64,000 nucleotides of DNA from positions 35,646-99,645 of the forward strand of contig PAZF01000004.1 in assembly GCA_002715505.1 (NCBI GenBank), given 5' to 3'. This document shows positions 1 to 12,847 of the stretch, one piece after another. Source of the DNA: Candidatus Pelagibacterales bacterium (GTDB taxonomy: Bacteria > Pseudomonadota > Alphaproteobacteria > TMED109). Under the pieces are notes generated by a model. It was not told the DNA's origin and did not search any database. It worked only from the letters and a program-made list of their open reading frames with translations. Within the stretch, counting starts at the first letter, position 1. Each line of letters begins with the position of its first letter. A program made the position numbers and the translations under genes.

Positions 1-557
1 TGGACTCCTATTATATCTTTACTCAAATAAATCCTAAAATAATTATTTCTTAATAAATTTACTATAGTTTTTTCTAATTTACTGCTTTTAGTGGCTAATG
101 TAACAGCAGTAGGTTTTTTATTAACTACATCTACAGCAAATGAAGGGCCGCTGAGGACGGCAATATTAGACTTAGGAAAAATAAATTTAATAATATTGCT
201 TAAAAATTCTTTTCTTTTTAAGTCAATTCCTTTTGAACAAATTATGAAACTATAAGGTTTTTTTTTATATTTTTCAAAATGACTTTTAAATTTATCAAAG
301 AAACCAAATATGAATTGCGATGGAATAACAACAAAAATAATTTCTGTATTAAATTTAGGTAATGTTGAATTTGCTATAATATACTTACTCACTTTTTTAT
401 TGGGTAAGTACTTTTTATTTATTAAGCCAGAGTTTATATCCTTTGCCACCTCTTCTTCTAATGACCATAAATAAACATTTTTTTTTGTGTTAACTGCAAT
501 TAAATTAGCTATAGCAGTACCCCATGCCCCTGCTCCAAGAACCAAAATATTATTCAT
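1..557 (-). CDS. gpsA: NAD(P)H-dependent glycerol-3-phosphate dehydrogenase, C-terminus cut by window edge
   Basis: Reverse-strand translation from ATG at 557: MNNILVLGAGAWGTAIANLIAVNTKKNVYLWS..., with GxGxWG Rossmann motif; continues past base 1; not in the supplied ORF list. Confidence 0.88.
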   Translation of the reverse strand, partial: MNNILVLGAGAWGTAIANLIAVNTKKNVYLWSLEEEVAKDINSGLINKKYLPNKKVSKYIIANSTLPKFNTEIIFVVIPSQFIFGFFDKFKSHFEKYKKKPYSFIICSKGIDLKRKEFLSNIIKFIFPKSNIAVLSGPSFAVDVVNKKPTAVTLATKSSKLEKTIVNLLRNNYFRIYLSKDIIGV

Positions 558-1593
558 AAAAATACTCTTTCTCCAAGGGCCACCTTGGCAAAGCTTTAAA
601 GTTTAATGGGCTACTAATTCCATATTTATATTTTTCATAACCAGCCCATGCTATCATAGCTCCATTATCAGTACATAACTTTGCAGGTGGAATAAAAGGC
701 TCTTTCTTTTTATCAATTATTGCTTTAATAAACTTTCGTCTCAAATATAAATTAGAGGCTACTCCACCAGAAATAACAACATTTGAATAATTAGGAAATT
801 TATTATCACAATATATAATTGCCTTTTCTATTTTATTAATTAATATTTCTGCAATTGTCTTTTGAAAACTTGCTGCCATGTCTTCAATATAATTTTTGGA
901 TAATAAGTTATTGCTTTCACTATTTATAAGTTTTGTGATATGAGACTTCAATCCTGAAAAAGAAAGATTTAAATTAGTTGAAACTTTGTCTACTAATGGT
1001 TTTGGGAAAATAAAAGCATCCTCATTACCTCTAAGTGCTTTTTTTTCTATTTCTGGTCCTCCTGGAAATTTTAATCCCAGAGCTTTTCCAATTTTATCAA
1101 AAGCCTCTCCCACTGCATCGTCTAAAGTGCCGCCTAAATATATGCAATTTGTTATACTTCTCATATAATAAAAACTAGAGTGCCCACCAGAAATTAAAAG
1201 AAGTAGGTATGGAAACTCAATGTTATCAGTTAATCTTACTGTGAGTGCATGACCAGCAAGATGATTTACGGCAATAAAAGGTATTTGTTTTACTTGTGCT
1301 ATAGTTTTTGCAAAAGATAACCCTACTAATAAACCGCCTACTAGTCCAGGACCTGCTGTTGCTGCTACTCCATCAACATCATTCAAAGTCAATTTAGCAT
1401 TTTTTAAAGCTTTTTGTGTTATTTTTTCTATGTAAAAAGCATGATTTCTTGCTGCAAGTTCTGGAACAACTCCATTATAAAATTGATGCACATTATCTTG
1501 AGAAACTCTTTCATTAGAAAGAATTCTTTTTTCGCTATTTACAATTGCAACTGATGTATCATCACAACTGCTTTCTATTCCAAGAATTTTCAT
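550..1593 (-). CDS. tsaD: tRNA N6-threonylcarbamoyladenosine transferase TsaD
   Basis: MKILGIESSCDDTSVAIV..., HLAGH and GGVASN motifs. Confidence 0.97.
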   Translation of the reverse strand: MKILGIESSCDDTSVAIVNSEKRILSNERVSQDNVHQFYNGVVPELAARNHAFYIEKITQKALKNAKLTLNDVDGVAATAGPGLVGGLLVGLSFAKTIAQVKQIPFIAVNHLAGHALTVRLTDNIEFPYLLLLISGGHSSFYYMRSITNCIYLGGTLDDAVGEAFDKIGKALGLKFPGGPEIEKKALRGNEDAFIFPKPLVDKVSTNLNLSFSGLKSHITKLINSESNNLLSKNYIEDMAASFQKTIAEILINKIEKAIIYCDNKFPNYSNVVISGGVASNLYLRRKFIKAIIDKKKEPFIPPAKLCTDNGAMIAWAGYEKYKYGISSPLNFKALPRWPLEKEYFYE

Positions 1594-1624
1594 ATAAATT
1601 TATAATATAGGTTAAAAAAATTTA

Positions 1625-2542
1625 ATGAATAATAAAAGAAAAATATTTATTGGAAGTAGAAAAAGTAATTTGGCAAAATTACAGTCTAATTTAGTTTGTA
1701 ATAAACTTATGGATATGGGAATAAAAAATCTAAAAATAAATCATATTATTTCGGAAGGAGACAAAAAAAATTTTCAGGAATTTAAAAATCTAGGTGGGAA
1801 AGGTCTATTTACAAAGGAAATTGATAATATGCTATTAAATAAAAAAATTGATATTGCAGTACATTCGGCAAAAGATATGCCTGCTTTTATAGATAAGAAT
1901 ATTACAATAGCAGCATTTTTGCCTAGAGAGGACGTAAGAGAAGTTTTAGTTACAAAAAATTTTAATATTAAAAGTATTTTAGATATAAAAGAAAAAATTA
2001 ATTTTGGAAGCTCTAGTCCCAGAAGAATCAATTACTTAAAAAATCTTATACCCTATATCAAAATAAAGCATATAAGAGGAAATGTAGAAAGTAGGATACA
2101 ACTAGTTAGACAAAATAAAATAGATGCAACTCTGCTAGCATATGCAGGGTTGAAAAGACTAAAGTTAAAATATGATGATATAAATTTTATTAAGATCCCA
2201 ACAAAAATTATACTTCCTGCTCCAGGACAAGCAGCCATTGCTATAGTTTGTAGAAAAGAAGACAAAGAAGTTTTAAATATTTTAAAAAAAATTGATCACC
2301 TTGATACTAGGCTAACAGTAAGTGCTGAAAGAGAGTTTATTAAAGAAATAAATGGAGATTGTTTTACGCCTTTAGCAGTACTTGCAAAAGTTAATGGAAA
2401 TAAATTAGAAATAAACGGAAAGTTGTTTTCAGATAATGGTAAAATTTCTTCGAAAGCTAAAATAACGAGTAATATAATAGATTATATAAAAGCTGGGAGA
2501 TCATGTGCTAAAAAGGTTTTAGAGGATCTAAAAAATAAATGA
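1625..2542 (+). CDS. hemC: Hydroxymethylbilane synthase
   Basis: IGSRKSNLAKLQ, HSAKDMP, SSPRR, GDCFTPLAV motifs. Confidence 0.97.
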   Translation: MNNKRKIFIGSRKSNLAKLQSNLVCNKLMDMGIKNLKINHIISEGDKKNFQEFKNLGGKGLFTKEIDNMLLNKKIDIAVHSAKDMPAFIDKNITIAAFLPREDVREVLVTKNFNIKSILDIKEKINFGSSSPRRINYLKNLIPYIKIKHIRGNVESRIQLVRQNKIDATLLAYAGLKRLKLKYDDINFIKIPTKIILPAPGQAAIAIVCRKEDKEVLNILKKIDHLDTRLTVSAEREFIKEINGDCFTPLAVLAKVNGNKLEINGKLFSDNGKISSKAKITSNIIDYIKAGRSCAKKVLEDLKNK

Positions 2543-3261
2543 CTAATAAATTTATAGTTATATTTCGTGCTTTAGGAAATTTTCCAAATGATGAGTTAGA
2601 AGTTTTATTGAAAAAAAATAATTATAAAGTAATCACTTTTCCCATATTAAAAATAGTCAACCTAAGAACAGCTCCCATTAATACTGTTAATATTCAGGCT
2701 ATTTTAGTAACCTCATCTAATGGATTATATAATTTATCAAAATTATCAAATAATAGAAAAATTAAACTATTTACAGTAGGTGCTACATCAAAAAAAATTG
2801 CAAAAGAATTAGGGTTTAAAAATGTAATTGATTGTAATGGAGATAGTGTTAAAATGTTTGAGGTTGTTGTTAATAACACAATTGCAGATGGTGGCTACCT
2901 TCTATATGTGGGCGCTAAAGATATTTCGGTTAACCTACCTAAAATGCTAGAAGGAGTTGGATACAGGGTAAAAAGACATGTTGTTTACAGAACTGTGGAA
3001 TTAGAGATGTTAGATAGAAAATTTTTAAGTCTTATTAAATCAAAACAAGTAGGATGGATTGTTCTATTGTCAAAAAAAGGAGCCTTAAACTTTAATAGGC
3101 TTATCCATAAAAACTCAAGCTTGAATTATCTTAAAAATGTAAAGTTCGCATGTCTTAGTAGTAATATTGCTGAAGCTTTATCTAATAAATTTTATAGTAA
3201 ATTCTTTCCACAAAAACCTTCACTGAATGATATAAAACATGTTATACTTAAAAATGAGTAA
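2539..3261 (+). CDS. hemD: Uroporphyrinogen-III synthase
   Basis: ATGA overlap with hemC; HemD-like fold sequence (LVTSSNGLYNLSK, TVGATSKKIAKELGF). Confidence 0.85.
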   Translation: MTNKFIVIFRALGNFPNDELEVLLKKNNYKVITFPILKIVNLRTAPINTVNIQAILVTSSNGLYNLSKLSNNRKIKLFTVGATSKKIAKELGFKNVIDCNGDSVKMFEVVVNNTIADGGYLLYVGAKDISVNLPKMLEGVGYRVKRHVVYRTVELEMLDRKFLSLIKSKQVGWIVLLSKKGALNFNRLIHKNSSLNYLKNVKFACLSSNIAEALSNKFYSKFFPQKPSLNDIKHVILKNE

Positions 3262-3264
3262 ATT

Positions 3265-4518
3265 ATGGCAACAAAAAAAAATAGAGATATAAACAAAGAT
3301 CTACTATTCCCTAAAGCAAGAAAGAGAGCTTCTCAGTCTAGTAAAAAAAATTTACAATCTACGAAAGTTTTACGAACTAAAACTAAAGATAAAAGCTCTT
3401 CTATACAAGTTAATGTATTGTTGATCTCATTAGTAAAAGCTATGACTAAGGTACTAGAATCTTTTAAAAATCTTATTTTTAAGTTTTTACAAAATATCGC
3501 TAAAGCCCCTTTTCTATTTATTAATATATTTTTCTCATATATTATTGAGATTTTTAAAAAAATTATATCGCTTGTATATACTTTGCTAGAGAAATTATTT
3601 GCCAGTGTTTTAAGATTTAGAGAGGTTTTATTAGGAGGTTTTTTTGGCATAATTTCTGGCGCCATAGGAGCGGTTTTGGCAATATCTTATATTGAACTTG
3701 GTTCTAATAATAAAGAAAATGAAGTTTCAGATAATTTTAAACAAATTACCGAAGATATAAAGTCACTTGATGAAAGATTAAAAAATACTGAATTACAAAA
3801 CAAAAAAAATGACTCCTTATTAGCCAATTTAAAAGTTATTGAGTCTGAAATTAATAAATCCGAAAATAATTTTAGTAAGGTTGAAAATGAAATGGCCATC
3901 ATAGGTAGTGAATTAGAAAAAGTAAAAGAAAAAACAGCAAACCTAGGTAATAATATTTCTGTACTTAAAAAAGATTTAAGAAGTAATTCAAGGCTTATCC
4001 TGTCTTCTAGTAAAACAGAGTTATCCAATAGGCTTTATCTTGCTCAAAGTCTCCTAGATAGATTAGAGTCAGGTGTTCCTTATTCTCCACAACTTGAAGC
4101 CTTAGGAAAAGAGGGCTTAGATCCAGCACTATTAAGATATGCAGCTGGTGGTGCTCCTACTTTAAAGGATTTAGAAGCTCGTTTGAGTGCTAGAGCTGGT
4201 GAACAATTTGATGCTGATAGAACTAAAAGAGATAGTACCTGGAGAGAAAATCTAAGAAAAGAAATTTCAAAGTACGTTAAAATTAAACCTACGAATATTA
4301 ATGAGATTAAAGGGGTGACTGGAGCCTTATTAAGAGCGGAAAGTTCAATTTCTAGAGGTGATCTAGCCAAAGCAATAAAAGAAATATCATCTGTTCCATT
4401 AGAAGAAAGAGGTCCCTTAGATGCTTGGTTGACTGAAGCAAAAGCTAGACAGAATGCAGATATTGCAGCTAAAAATCTTTTAGCAAGAACTACAGCTGCA
4501 CTAAAACAAAAAAATTGA
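3265..4518 (+). CDS. Mitofilin-family (Mic60-like) inner-membrane protein
   Basis: TM segment then coiled coil and C-terminal domain; position after hemD as in other Alphaproteobacteria. Confidence 0.7.
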   Translation: MATKKNRDINKDLLFPKARKRASQSSKKNLQSTKVLRTKTKDKSSSIQVNVLLISLVKAMTKVLESFKNLIFKFLQNIAKAPFLFINIFFSYIIEIFKKIISLVYTLLEKLFASVLRFREVLLGGFFGIISGAIGAVLAISYIELGSNNKENEVSDNFKQITEDIKSLDERLKNTELQNKKNDSLLANLKVIESEINKSENNFSKVENEMAIIGSELEKVKEKTANLGNNISVLKKDLRSNSRLILSSSKTELSNRLYLAQSLLDRLESGVPYSPQLEALGKEGLDPALLRYAAGGAPTLKDLEARLSARAGEQFDADRTKRDSTWRENLRKEISKYVKIKPTNINEIKGVTGALLRAESSISRGDLAKAIKEISSVPLEERGPLDAWLTEAKARQNADIAAKNLLARTTAALKQKN

Positions 4519-5843
4519 TTAAAATTTTATTTTTAATATGTTTAATGGCAAGTGTTAGCACTATTGCTATGTGGTTCTCAGAGAATAGTGGAAGCATTCA
4601 AATAATGTGGTTGGGATGGGAAGTAGACACATCATTATCTATTTTTCTTTTAATAGTTTTTATTCTTATATTTACTGTGTTAATACTTTCGATATTTTTC
4701 TATAAGCTTTTTTTACTGCCTTTCAAAATAAAAAAAAGTTTTAAGAAGTACAATGTTAAAAAGGCAAATTATGCACTAGAGGAAGGGCTTTTAGCCTCCA
4801 TTTATAATGAAAATTCTAAAATTATTAAAAATTACAAAATATCAAAAAAGTATTTAAAACAAACACCTTTGCTTTTACTTCTGAGATTACAATATAATTT
4901 GATTAAAAGTAATGAGGCAGAATGTTTTAATACTTATAAAAAAATGTTAAATTTTCAGGCGTCTAGACCTATTGCTTTAAATGGACTAATATCAATAGCT
5001 AATAAAAATAATGATCAAGAGTTATATTCTAATATGCTTTATACTGCTAGATCCTTTAAGGTTCCTCTTGATTATTATATCAATAATGCTTTTTCATTTT
5101 GCTTAAAAAATAATAATTGGCAGGTTTTGTCTAATCATATTTCAACAGATAGAAAAAAAAATCAAAAAAAGTTTAAATATGTTAATACTATTCTAAAGTA
5201 TTTCAAAGCTAAGGAATACTATGAAAAAGGTAATAGTGAGAAAGCTATGAGTATTATTCAGCAAACCTTTGCTGAGAAGGTTTTTTTACCTCCTTCAGTA
5301 GAACTTTATTCCAGGCTACATAAAGATGCTACAAATAGGAATCTTAAAAAGTTATTGAGACATTACTGGAGATATTTTCCGCACCATAATATTTTAGATT
5401 GTGTATTAGATAATTTTAAAAACCTTAGCTTATTAAAAAAAGTAAAGCTTTTGATAGAGTTATTAGACGGTCATGATACGCTATATTTGAAATATTTATT
5501 ACTAGGGGAAATCAAAGCTAAGGCAAAAATATGGGGGGACTCTAAAAAAGACTTACTTAAGTCTATTGAAATATTTCCTAATAAAAAAGCATATTTATTA
5601 TTGGTAAATATAGAGGAACAAACAACATGCAATAAAGATAAAATTAAAAGCTGGTTATCATTGTCTCAGAATTACAATGATTTACTTTGGAAATGTAGCT
5701 CATGTTTTTCGGTCCAAAAAGATTGGAGTATGTATTGTGATAATTGTAACAGCCTATATACATTTTATCATATAGGGTTTGATAATTTGCCAAAAAATAC
5801 CTCTGATTTTTTAGCAAACAATAACTCTTTAAAAATTGCTTAA
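4515..5843 (+). CDS. hemY: HemY-like TPR membrane protein with C-terminal Cys4 zinc-ribbon-like motif
   Basis: Two N-terminal TMs, TPR-like region, C-terminal WKCSSC...CDNCNSL; overlaps upstream gene. Confidence 0.72.
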   Translation: MIKILFLICLMASVSTIAMWFSENSGSIQIMWLGWEVDTSLSIFLLIVFILIFTVLILSIFFYKLFLLPFKIKKSFKKYNVKKANYALEEGLLASIYNENSKIIKNYKISKKYLKQTPLLLLLRLQYNLIKSNEAECFNTYKKMLNFQASRPIALNGLISIANKNNDQELYSNMLYTARSFKVPLDYYINNAFSFCLKNNNWQVLSNHISTDRKKNQKKFKYVNTILKYFKAKEYYEKGNSEKAMSIIQQTFAEKVFLPPSVELYSRLHKDATNRNLKKLLRHYWRYFPHHNILDCVLDNFKNLSLLKKVKLLIELLDGHDTLYLKYLLLGEIKAKAKIWGDSKKDLLKSIEIFPNKKAYLLLVNIEEQTTCNKDKIKSWLSLSQNYNDLLWKCSSCFSVQKDWSMYCDNCNSLYTFYHIGFDNLPKNTSDFLANNNSLKIA

Positions 5844-6331
5844 TGAAAAAAATATTTATATTTAAAATATTTTCTATTTTTTTATTAAATCTGTCATTTG
5901 CAGAAAGCAATACTAAATATTTATTAATCAATAAATCTAATAGAGAACTCAAAGTTTTTTTAAATAATGGAGAAATAAAAACTTTTTCTATCTCTTTAGG
6001 ATTTGAGCCATTAGGAAAAAAAATAAAAAAAGGAGACGGGAAAACCCCTGAAGGACTTTACTACATTGATAAAAAAATAAAAGATAGTTCTTTTTATTTA
6101 GCTTTACAAATTTCCTATCCTAATCCTTGGGATATAAGAAGGGCTTTAAATTTAAATACTCATCCTGGCGGACAAATTATGATTCATGGGTTGCCCAATA
6201 AATATTATGATAAAAACTTTCATAATAAACTAAATGACTGGACACAAGGATGTATAGCCGTTGAAAATAAGGAAATAGGTTTTCTATGGAAAAATATTAA
6301 TGTAGGAACACCAGTTTTTATAAGAAAATAG
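5843..6331 (+). CDS. YafK-type L,D-transpeptidase (YkuD domain)
   Basis: Signal peptide; HPGGQIMIHGLPN...DWTQGCIAVEN active-site pattern. Confidence 0.85.
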   Translation: MKKIFIFKIFSIFLLNLSFAESNTKYLLINKSNRELKVFLNNGEIKTFSISLGFEPLGKKIKKGDGKTPEGLYYIDKKIKDSSFYLALQISYPNPWDIRRALNLNTHPGGQIMIHGLPNKYYDKNFHNKLNDWTQGCIAVENKEIGFLWKNINVGTPVFIRK

Positions 6332-6333
6332 TA

Positions 6334-8058
6334 TTATAATTCTAACACTATATTCCTAAATATTTTTAAAGGCAAAGTAGAGCCAAAAATATTTTTCATG
6401 CTTTTATCATCATCTCTTCCCACCCAGACGCCAATAACATGATTTTTTGCACAACCTATAAACCATGCATCTCTATTTCTTTGACTAGTTCCAGTTTTCC
6501 CTATTATATTTAAAGGAATTTTTGATATCTTTTTACCTGTCCCCTCTTCTATCACAGCTCTTAATAGTTTTTTAGTATTTCTTAAAACCTTTTTATTGAT
6601 TACCTGACTTCTTACAGGAGCCTCTCTTTTCCAAACACTATAATTGTTTCTTAATTGAATCTCTTCAATACCAAATGGAATTACTGGTATTCCTTTACCA
6701 CAAATTGCACCAAATGATCCAACCGTCTCTAAAAGAGAAAATGAAGATGTTCCTAGTGCCATAGATGGAATATTTAATATGTTAGATACTATTCCAAGTT
6801 TTTTAATTTGTTTTATAATATTATCTCTTCCTATATTTTCTGATAATCTTACTGCTGCTACATTAGAAGAAATCGCAAAAGCTCTTTTAAGTGAAATAGT
6901 CCCTTCATATTTATTAGAAAAGTTTTTTGGAGACCAATCACCTTTTGTAATTTCTTTATCTTCTATATTATCTGTTAATTTATAGCCTAAACTTAATGCT
7001 GTTAGATAAACATATGTTTTAAAAACTGAACCAAGTTGTCTCTTTGATTGAGTAGCTCGATTAAATTTACTTTCTGCCCAACTTCTACCTCCAGTTAAAG
7101 CTTTTACTGCTCCATTATAATCCATTACCACTATTGCTGTTTGAATTCTTTTATCAATATTTTTCATATTATTTTGTGTAGCAATTTTTACTACTTTTTG
7201 CATATTTAAATCTAAAGTTGATTTAATGATTAAATCTTTTTCATTATTTAAAATCTCTTCTGGAGTTCCGGAATGAAGCCAATCTATGAAATATCTAATA
7301 CTGTCATCCGAGTAATATTTTTTTTTTTTTATATTACTCAATTCTAATAAAGCATCGTTCTTTTGGTCTAAGGTAATGAGATTATTTTTACTTAAAAGAT
7401 TGATTACTATCTTTGCTCTTGAAATACTTGCCTCTTTGTTAATAATTAAGGATAGCTTGCTAGGGGCTTTTAAACTTCCTGCTAGAATTGCAGACTCAGC
7501 AATTGATAAGTCTATTGGTTCCTTAAGAAAATATCTTTTTGCAGCTGCTTTTATTCCATATTGCCCTGATCCATAATATGCTCTATTTAGGTACATTGAT
7601 AAAATTTCTATTTTTGTAAATTTATACTCTAAATAAAAAGAAATTATTAATTCTCTTACTTTTCTAGAAAGAGTTTTTTCTGTATTAAGAAATATTAGTT
7701 TAGAAAGTTGTTGAGTAATCGTAGATGCACCTTGACTATACCTCATATCCTTAAAGTTTTGAACCAAAGCTCTACTCAGACCAATATAATCTATCCCGTG
7801 ATGTTCAAAAAATCTTTTATCTTCTAATACAACAACAGACTTAATTAAATTTTCTGGAATATTTTTAGCATTTATAACTCCACCATAGACATCCCCTAAT
7901 GACCCTACTAAATTTTTAGAATTATCCATTACACTAATAGACGGCTTTCTAGTTTTATTTCCTAATCCTCCTAAATCTGGTAATGTTATAATACAATATG
8001 TTATCCAAAAAAAAGTAATAAAGAAAAATATACTGAAAAGTTTTATTAGAACTTTCAT
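6334..8058 (-). CDS. Class A penicillin-binding protein (transglycosylase/transpeptidase)
   Basis: EDKRFFEHHGID, QGASTITQQLSK, SNVA and GKTGTSQ motifs. Confidence 0.9.
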   Translation of the reverse strand: MKVLIKLFSIFFFITFFWITYCIITLPDLGGLGNKTRKPSISVMDNSKNLVGSLGDVYGGVINAKNIPENLIKSVVVLEDKRFFEHHGIDYIGLSRALVQNFKDMRYSQGASTITQQLSKLIFLNTEKTLSRKVRELIISFYLEYKFTKIEILSMYLNRAYYGSGQYGIKAAAKRYFLKEPIDLSIAESAILAGSLKAPSKLSLIINKEASISRAKIVINLLSKNNLITLDQKNDALLELSNIKKKKYYSDDSIRYFIDWLHSGTPEEILNNEKDLIIKSTLDLNMQKVVKIATQNNMKNIDKRIQTAIVVMDYNGAVKALTGGRSWAESKFNRATQSKRQLGSVFKTYVYLTALSLGYKLTDNIEDKEITKGDWSPKNFSNKYEGTISLKRAFAISSNVAAVRLSENIGRDNIIKQIKKLGIVSNILNIPSMALGTSSFSLLETVGSFGAICGKGIPVIPFGIEEIQLRNNYSVWKREAPVRSQVINKKVLRNTKKLLRAVIEEGTGKKISKIPLNIIGKTGTSQRNRDAWFIGCAKNHVIGVWVGRDDDKSMKNIFGSTLPLKIFRNIVLEL

Positions 8059-8069
8059 AATAATAATTT

Positions 8070-10490
<2,421 letters not shown>

Positions 10491-11617
10491 TTAATTTTCT
10501 GGGTTATCTTTTAATTCATAATAATAAACATTATCATATTTTTTTAAAAAGTTGTCAGTTTCTGCAGTAGTAATCCATATTTGTGATCCCAAGGACATTA
10601 GTTCGTTAAATAAAAGATTTTTTTTAAATCCATCTAAATGAGTAAATATTTCATCCAATAACATAATTGGTGATACTTTGATGCTTTTTTTTAATGCTTT
10701 AGCACACGAAAGTATAATAGAAATAAGTAAAAGCTTTTGTTCGCCTGATGAGCACATTTCTGCAGGCATTTTTTTTTCTAAATTGTGACAAATTAGTTCA
10801 GTTTTGTGACTTCCATGAAGGCTACCTCCAACAATTAAATCCAATTTTCTAGACTCTCTATATTTTACTCTTAGATCTTCTTCAATTTTAATTGCAGGAT
10901 TTTCCAATAAGCTATTTTCTATTGACTCAAAAAAATCAATTTTTACTGTAGGAAGACCAGAAATCTTTTCAGTTAAAAAACTGGATATTCTATTAAGAAT
11001 ATCTAATCTAGATGAACAAATTGCAACTGCAAGCTTAGATAATTGATCCTCAATTGCATCTAACCAATCTTTATCTTTATTGTTTTCTTTTAGAACCTTC
11101 GATCTTTGCTGTAATAGCTTATTATAATTATTAATTCTACCGGGATGAGAAAAATCAAAGTTAGAAACTATTCTGTCTAAGAAAGCTCTTCTAGAAGATG
11201 GTCCCCCTTTAAAAATTTTTTCATCATAAGGAGTAATCCAAAGCATTGGAAAAGAATGTCTTAGTTCCCCTATTTTTTTTTTTCTTTACCATTAATATAA
11301 ATTTTTCTGGTTTTATTATATTTACTATATGTTGATTTTAGTTCTGAATAAATATCATTTCCATCTTGGATATTCATAGAAATACAAAACATTTCTTGAT
11401 CAACTTTAATCATTTCTAATAATTTAGAATTTCTTAGTCCTTTTGTATTTGAAAATATTGATATCGCCTCTAAAATACTTGTCTTTCCAACTCCATTTTT
11501 TCCATAAATCACTATTGATGGTGTTTTGGTAATAATTTCTAAGTATTGATGATTTCTAAAACTCTCAATAGATAAATTATTTATAAAGTTTTTTTCTGAT
11601 TTTTTTGTATCCAACAT
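10491..11617 (-). CDS. recF: RecF, split by an apparent 1-nt frameshift in an A11 tract (T11 on + strand, 11273-11283)
   Basis: N-part 11270..11617 (YGKNGVGKTSILEAIS, INGKEKKK*) and C-part (read in frame: KIGELRHSFPMLWITPYDEKIFKGGPSSRRAFLDR... SSGEQKLLLISIIL... LLDEIFTHLD) together make a full RecF. Confidence 0.9.
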
Positions 11618-11637
11618 AAATTTAATTATTTTCTTAA

Positions 11638-12753
11638 CTAAATGTGCATTGGCATTAGAAGGTAAAGTGCTAAATTGTCTTCTTCATCTAACATTAGAGA
11701 AGGAGAGAGTTTATCAGAGAGCATAAATTTTATATTAGCGCCTGTTATTTGTCTTGCAATATCTATTAAATATTTTGAATTGAATCCAATTTCTAGATTA
11801 TCACCTTCATAATGAACGCTTAAATTCTCTTTAGCACTACCTTGGTCTGGATTTTCAGCAGTAATTTCTAAAACTTTTTTTGCTAGTTTAAATTTAATAG
11901 CTCTAGTTCTATCTGAGGACAAAGTAGATACCCTGTCAACTGCTGCAATAAACTCTTGCTTATCTACTATTAACTCTTTTGTATTGTTATCAGGTATTAC
12001 TCTTTCATAATCAGGAAAAGCTCCATCTAAGAGTTTAGAAGTAATAATTACATTATCTATTGTAAATTTTATCTTGTTTTTTGCTATTTGTATTTTTACA
12101 ATCCCATCCATATTATCAATAATTTTCTTTATTTCTGTAACAGTTTTTCTTGGAATAATTACTCCTTTTAAATTATTTGCATTCTTAGGCAAAGATGCAC
12201 TAAGTCTTGAGAGCCTGTGTCCATCAGTAGCCACTGCTCTAAGTACTTCTTTTTCGTTTTCTTTTATTGAATGTAAATAAATACCATTTAAATAGTATCT
12301 TGTTTCCTCAGTAGAAACAGAAAAAAGTGTTTTATCTATCAGTCTGCTTAAACTAGCTGTATCAATATCAAATCCTTCTGGATATTCACCAGAATGTATA
12401 TCCGGAAAATCATTAGGGGGAAGACACATTAATGAAAAAGAAATTTTATCTGTCTTAATATCTAACTTTTTCCCCTCTTTACTTTCTAATTCTATCATTG
12501 CCTCATCAGGTAGTTTTCTTACAATATCATATAAAATATGAGCAGGTGTCGTTACTGCTCCTTCTTGTTGGACTTCACAAAAAATACTTTGAAGTTCAGC
12601 AATTTCCATATCTGTTGCAGCTAAAACTAAGCTTTTATCTTTAGCCTCTATCAAAACATTTGCGAGTATAGGTATAGTATTTCTTTTCTCCACTACACTA
12701 TACAAATGAGACAAGGTTTGTACTAAACTCCTTTTATTTATTTTAGCCTTCAT
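11638..12753 (-). CDS. dnaN: DNA polymerase III beta sliding clamp
   Basis: Full-length; ends LYLLMPMHI; order gyrB-recF-dnaN-dnaA. Confidence 0.97.
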   Translation of the reverse strand: MKAKINKRSLVQTLSHLYSVVEKRNTIPILANVLIEAKDKSLVLAATDMEIAELQSIFCEVQQEGAVTTPAHILYDIVRKLPDEAMIELESKEGKKLDIKTDKISFSLMCLPPNDFPDIHSGEYPEGFDIDTASLSRLIDKTLFSVSTEETRYYLNGIYLHSIKENEKEVLRAVATDGHRLSRLSASLPKNANNLKGVIIPRKTVTEIKKIIDNMDGIVKIQIAKNKIKFTIDNVIITSKLLDGAFPDYERVIPDNNTKELIVDKQEFIAAVDRVSTLSSDRTRAIKFKLAKKVLEITAENPDQGSAKENLSVHYEGDNLEIGFNSKYLIDIARQITGANIKFMLSDKLSPSLMLDEEDNLALYLLMPMHI

Positions 12754-12847
12754 ATTTGTAACTCAAAAAGCATTGGAAAGTTATGTATTTATTATACTAC
12801 TATATGTAGTAATATTACAAATTAAAAAATACTTTAATTTCACCTAA

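Noticed and set aside
12795-12811. Inverted repeat TACTAC-TATAT-GTAGTA between dnaA and dnaN
   Set aside because: Only 6-bp AT-rich arms and no U-tail; too weak to call a terminator or operator.
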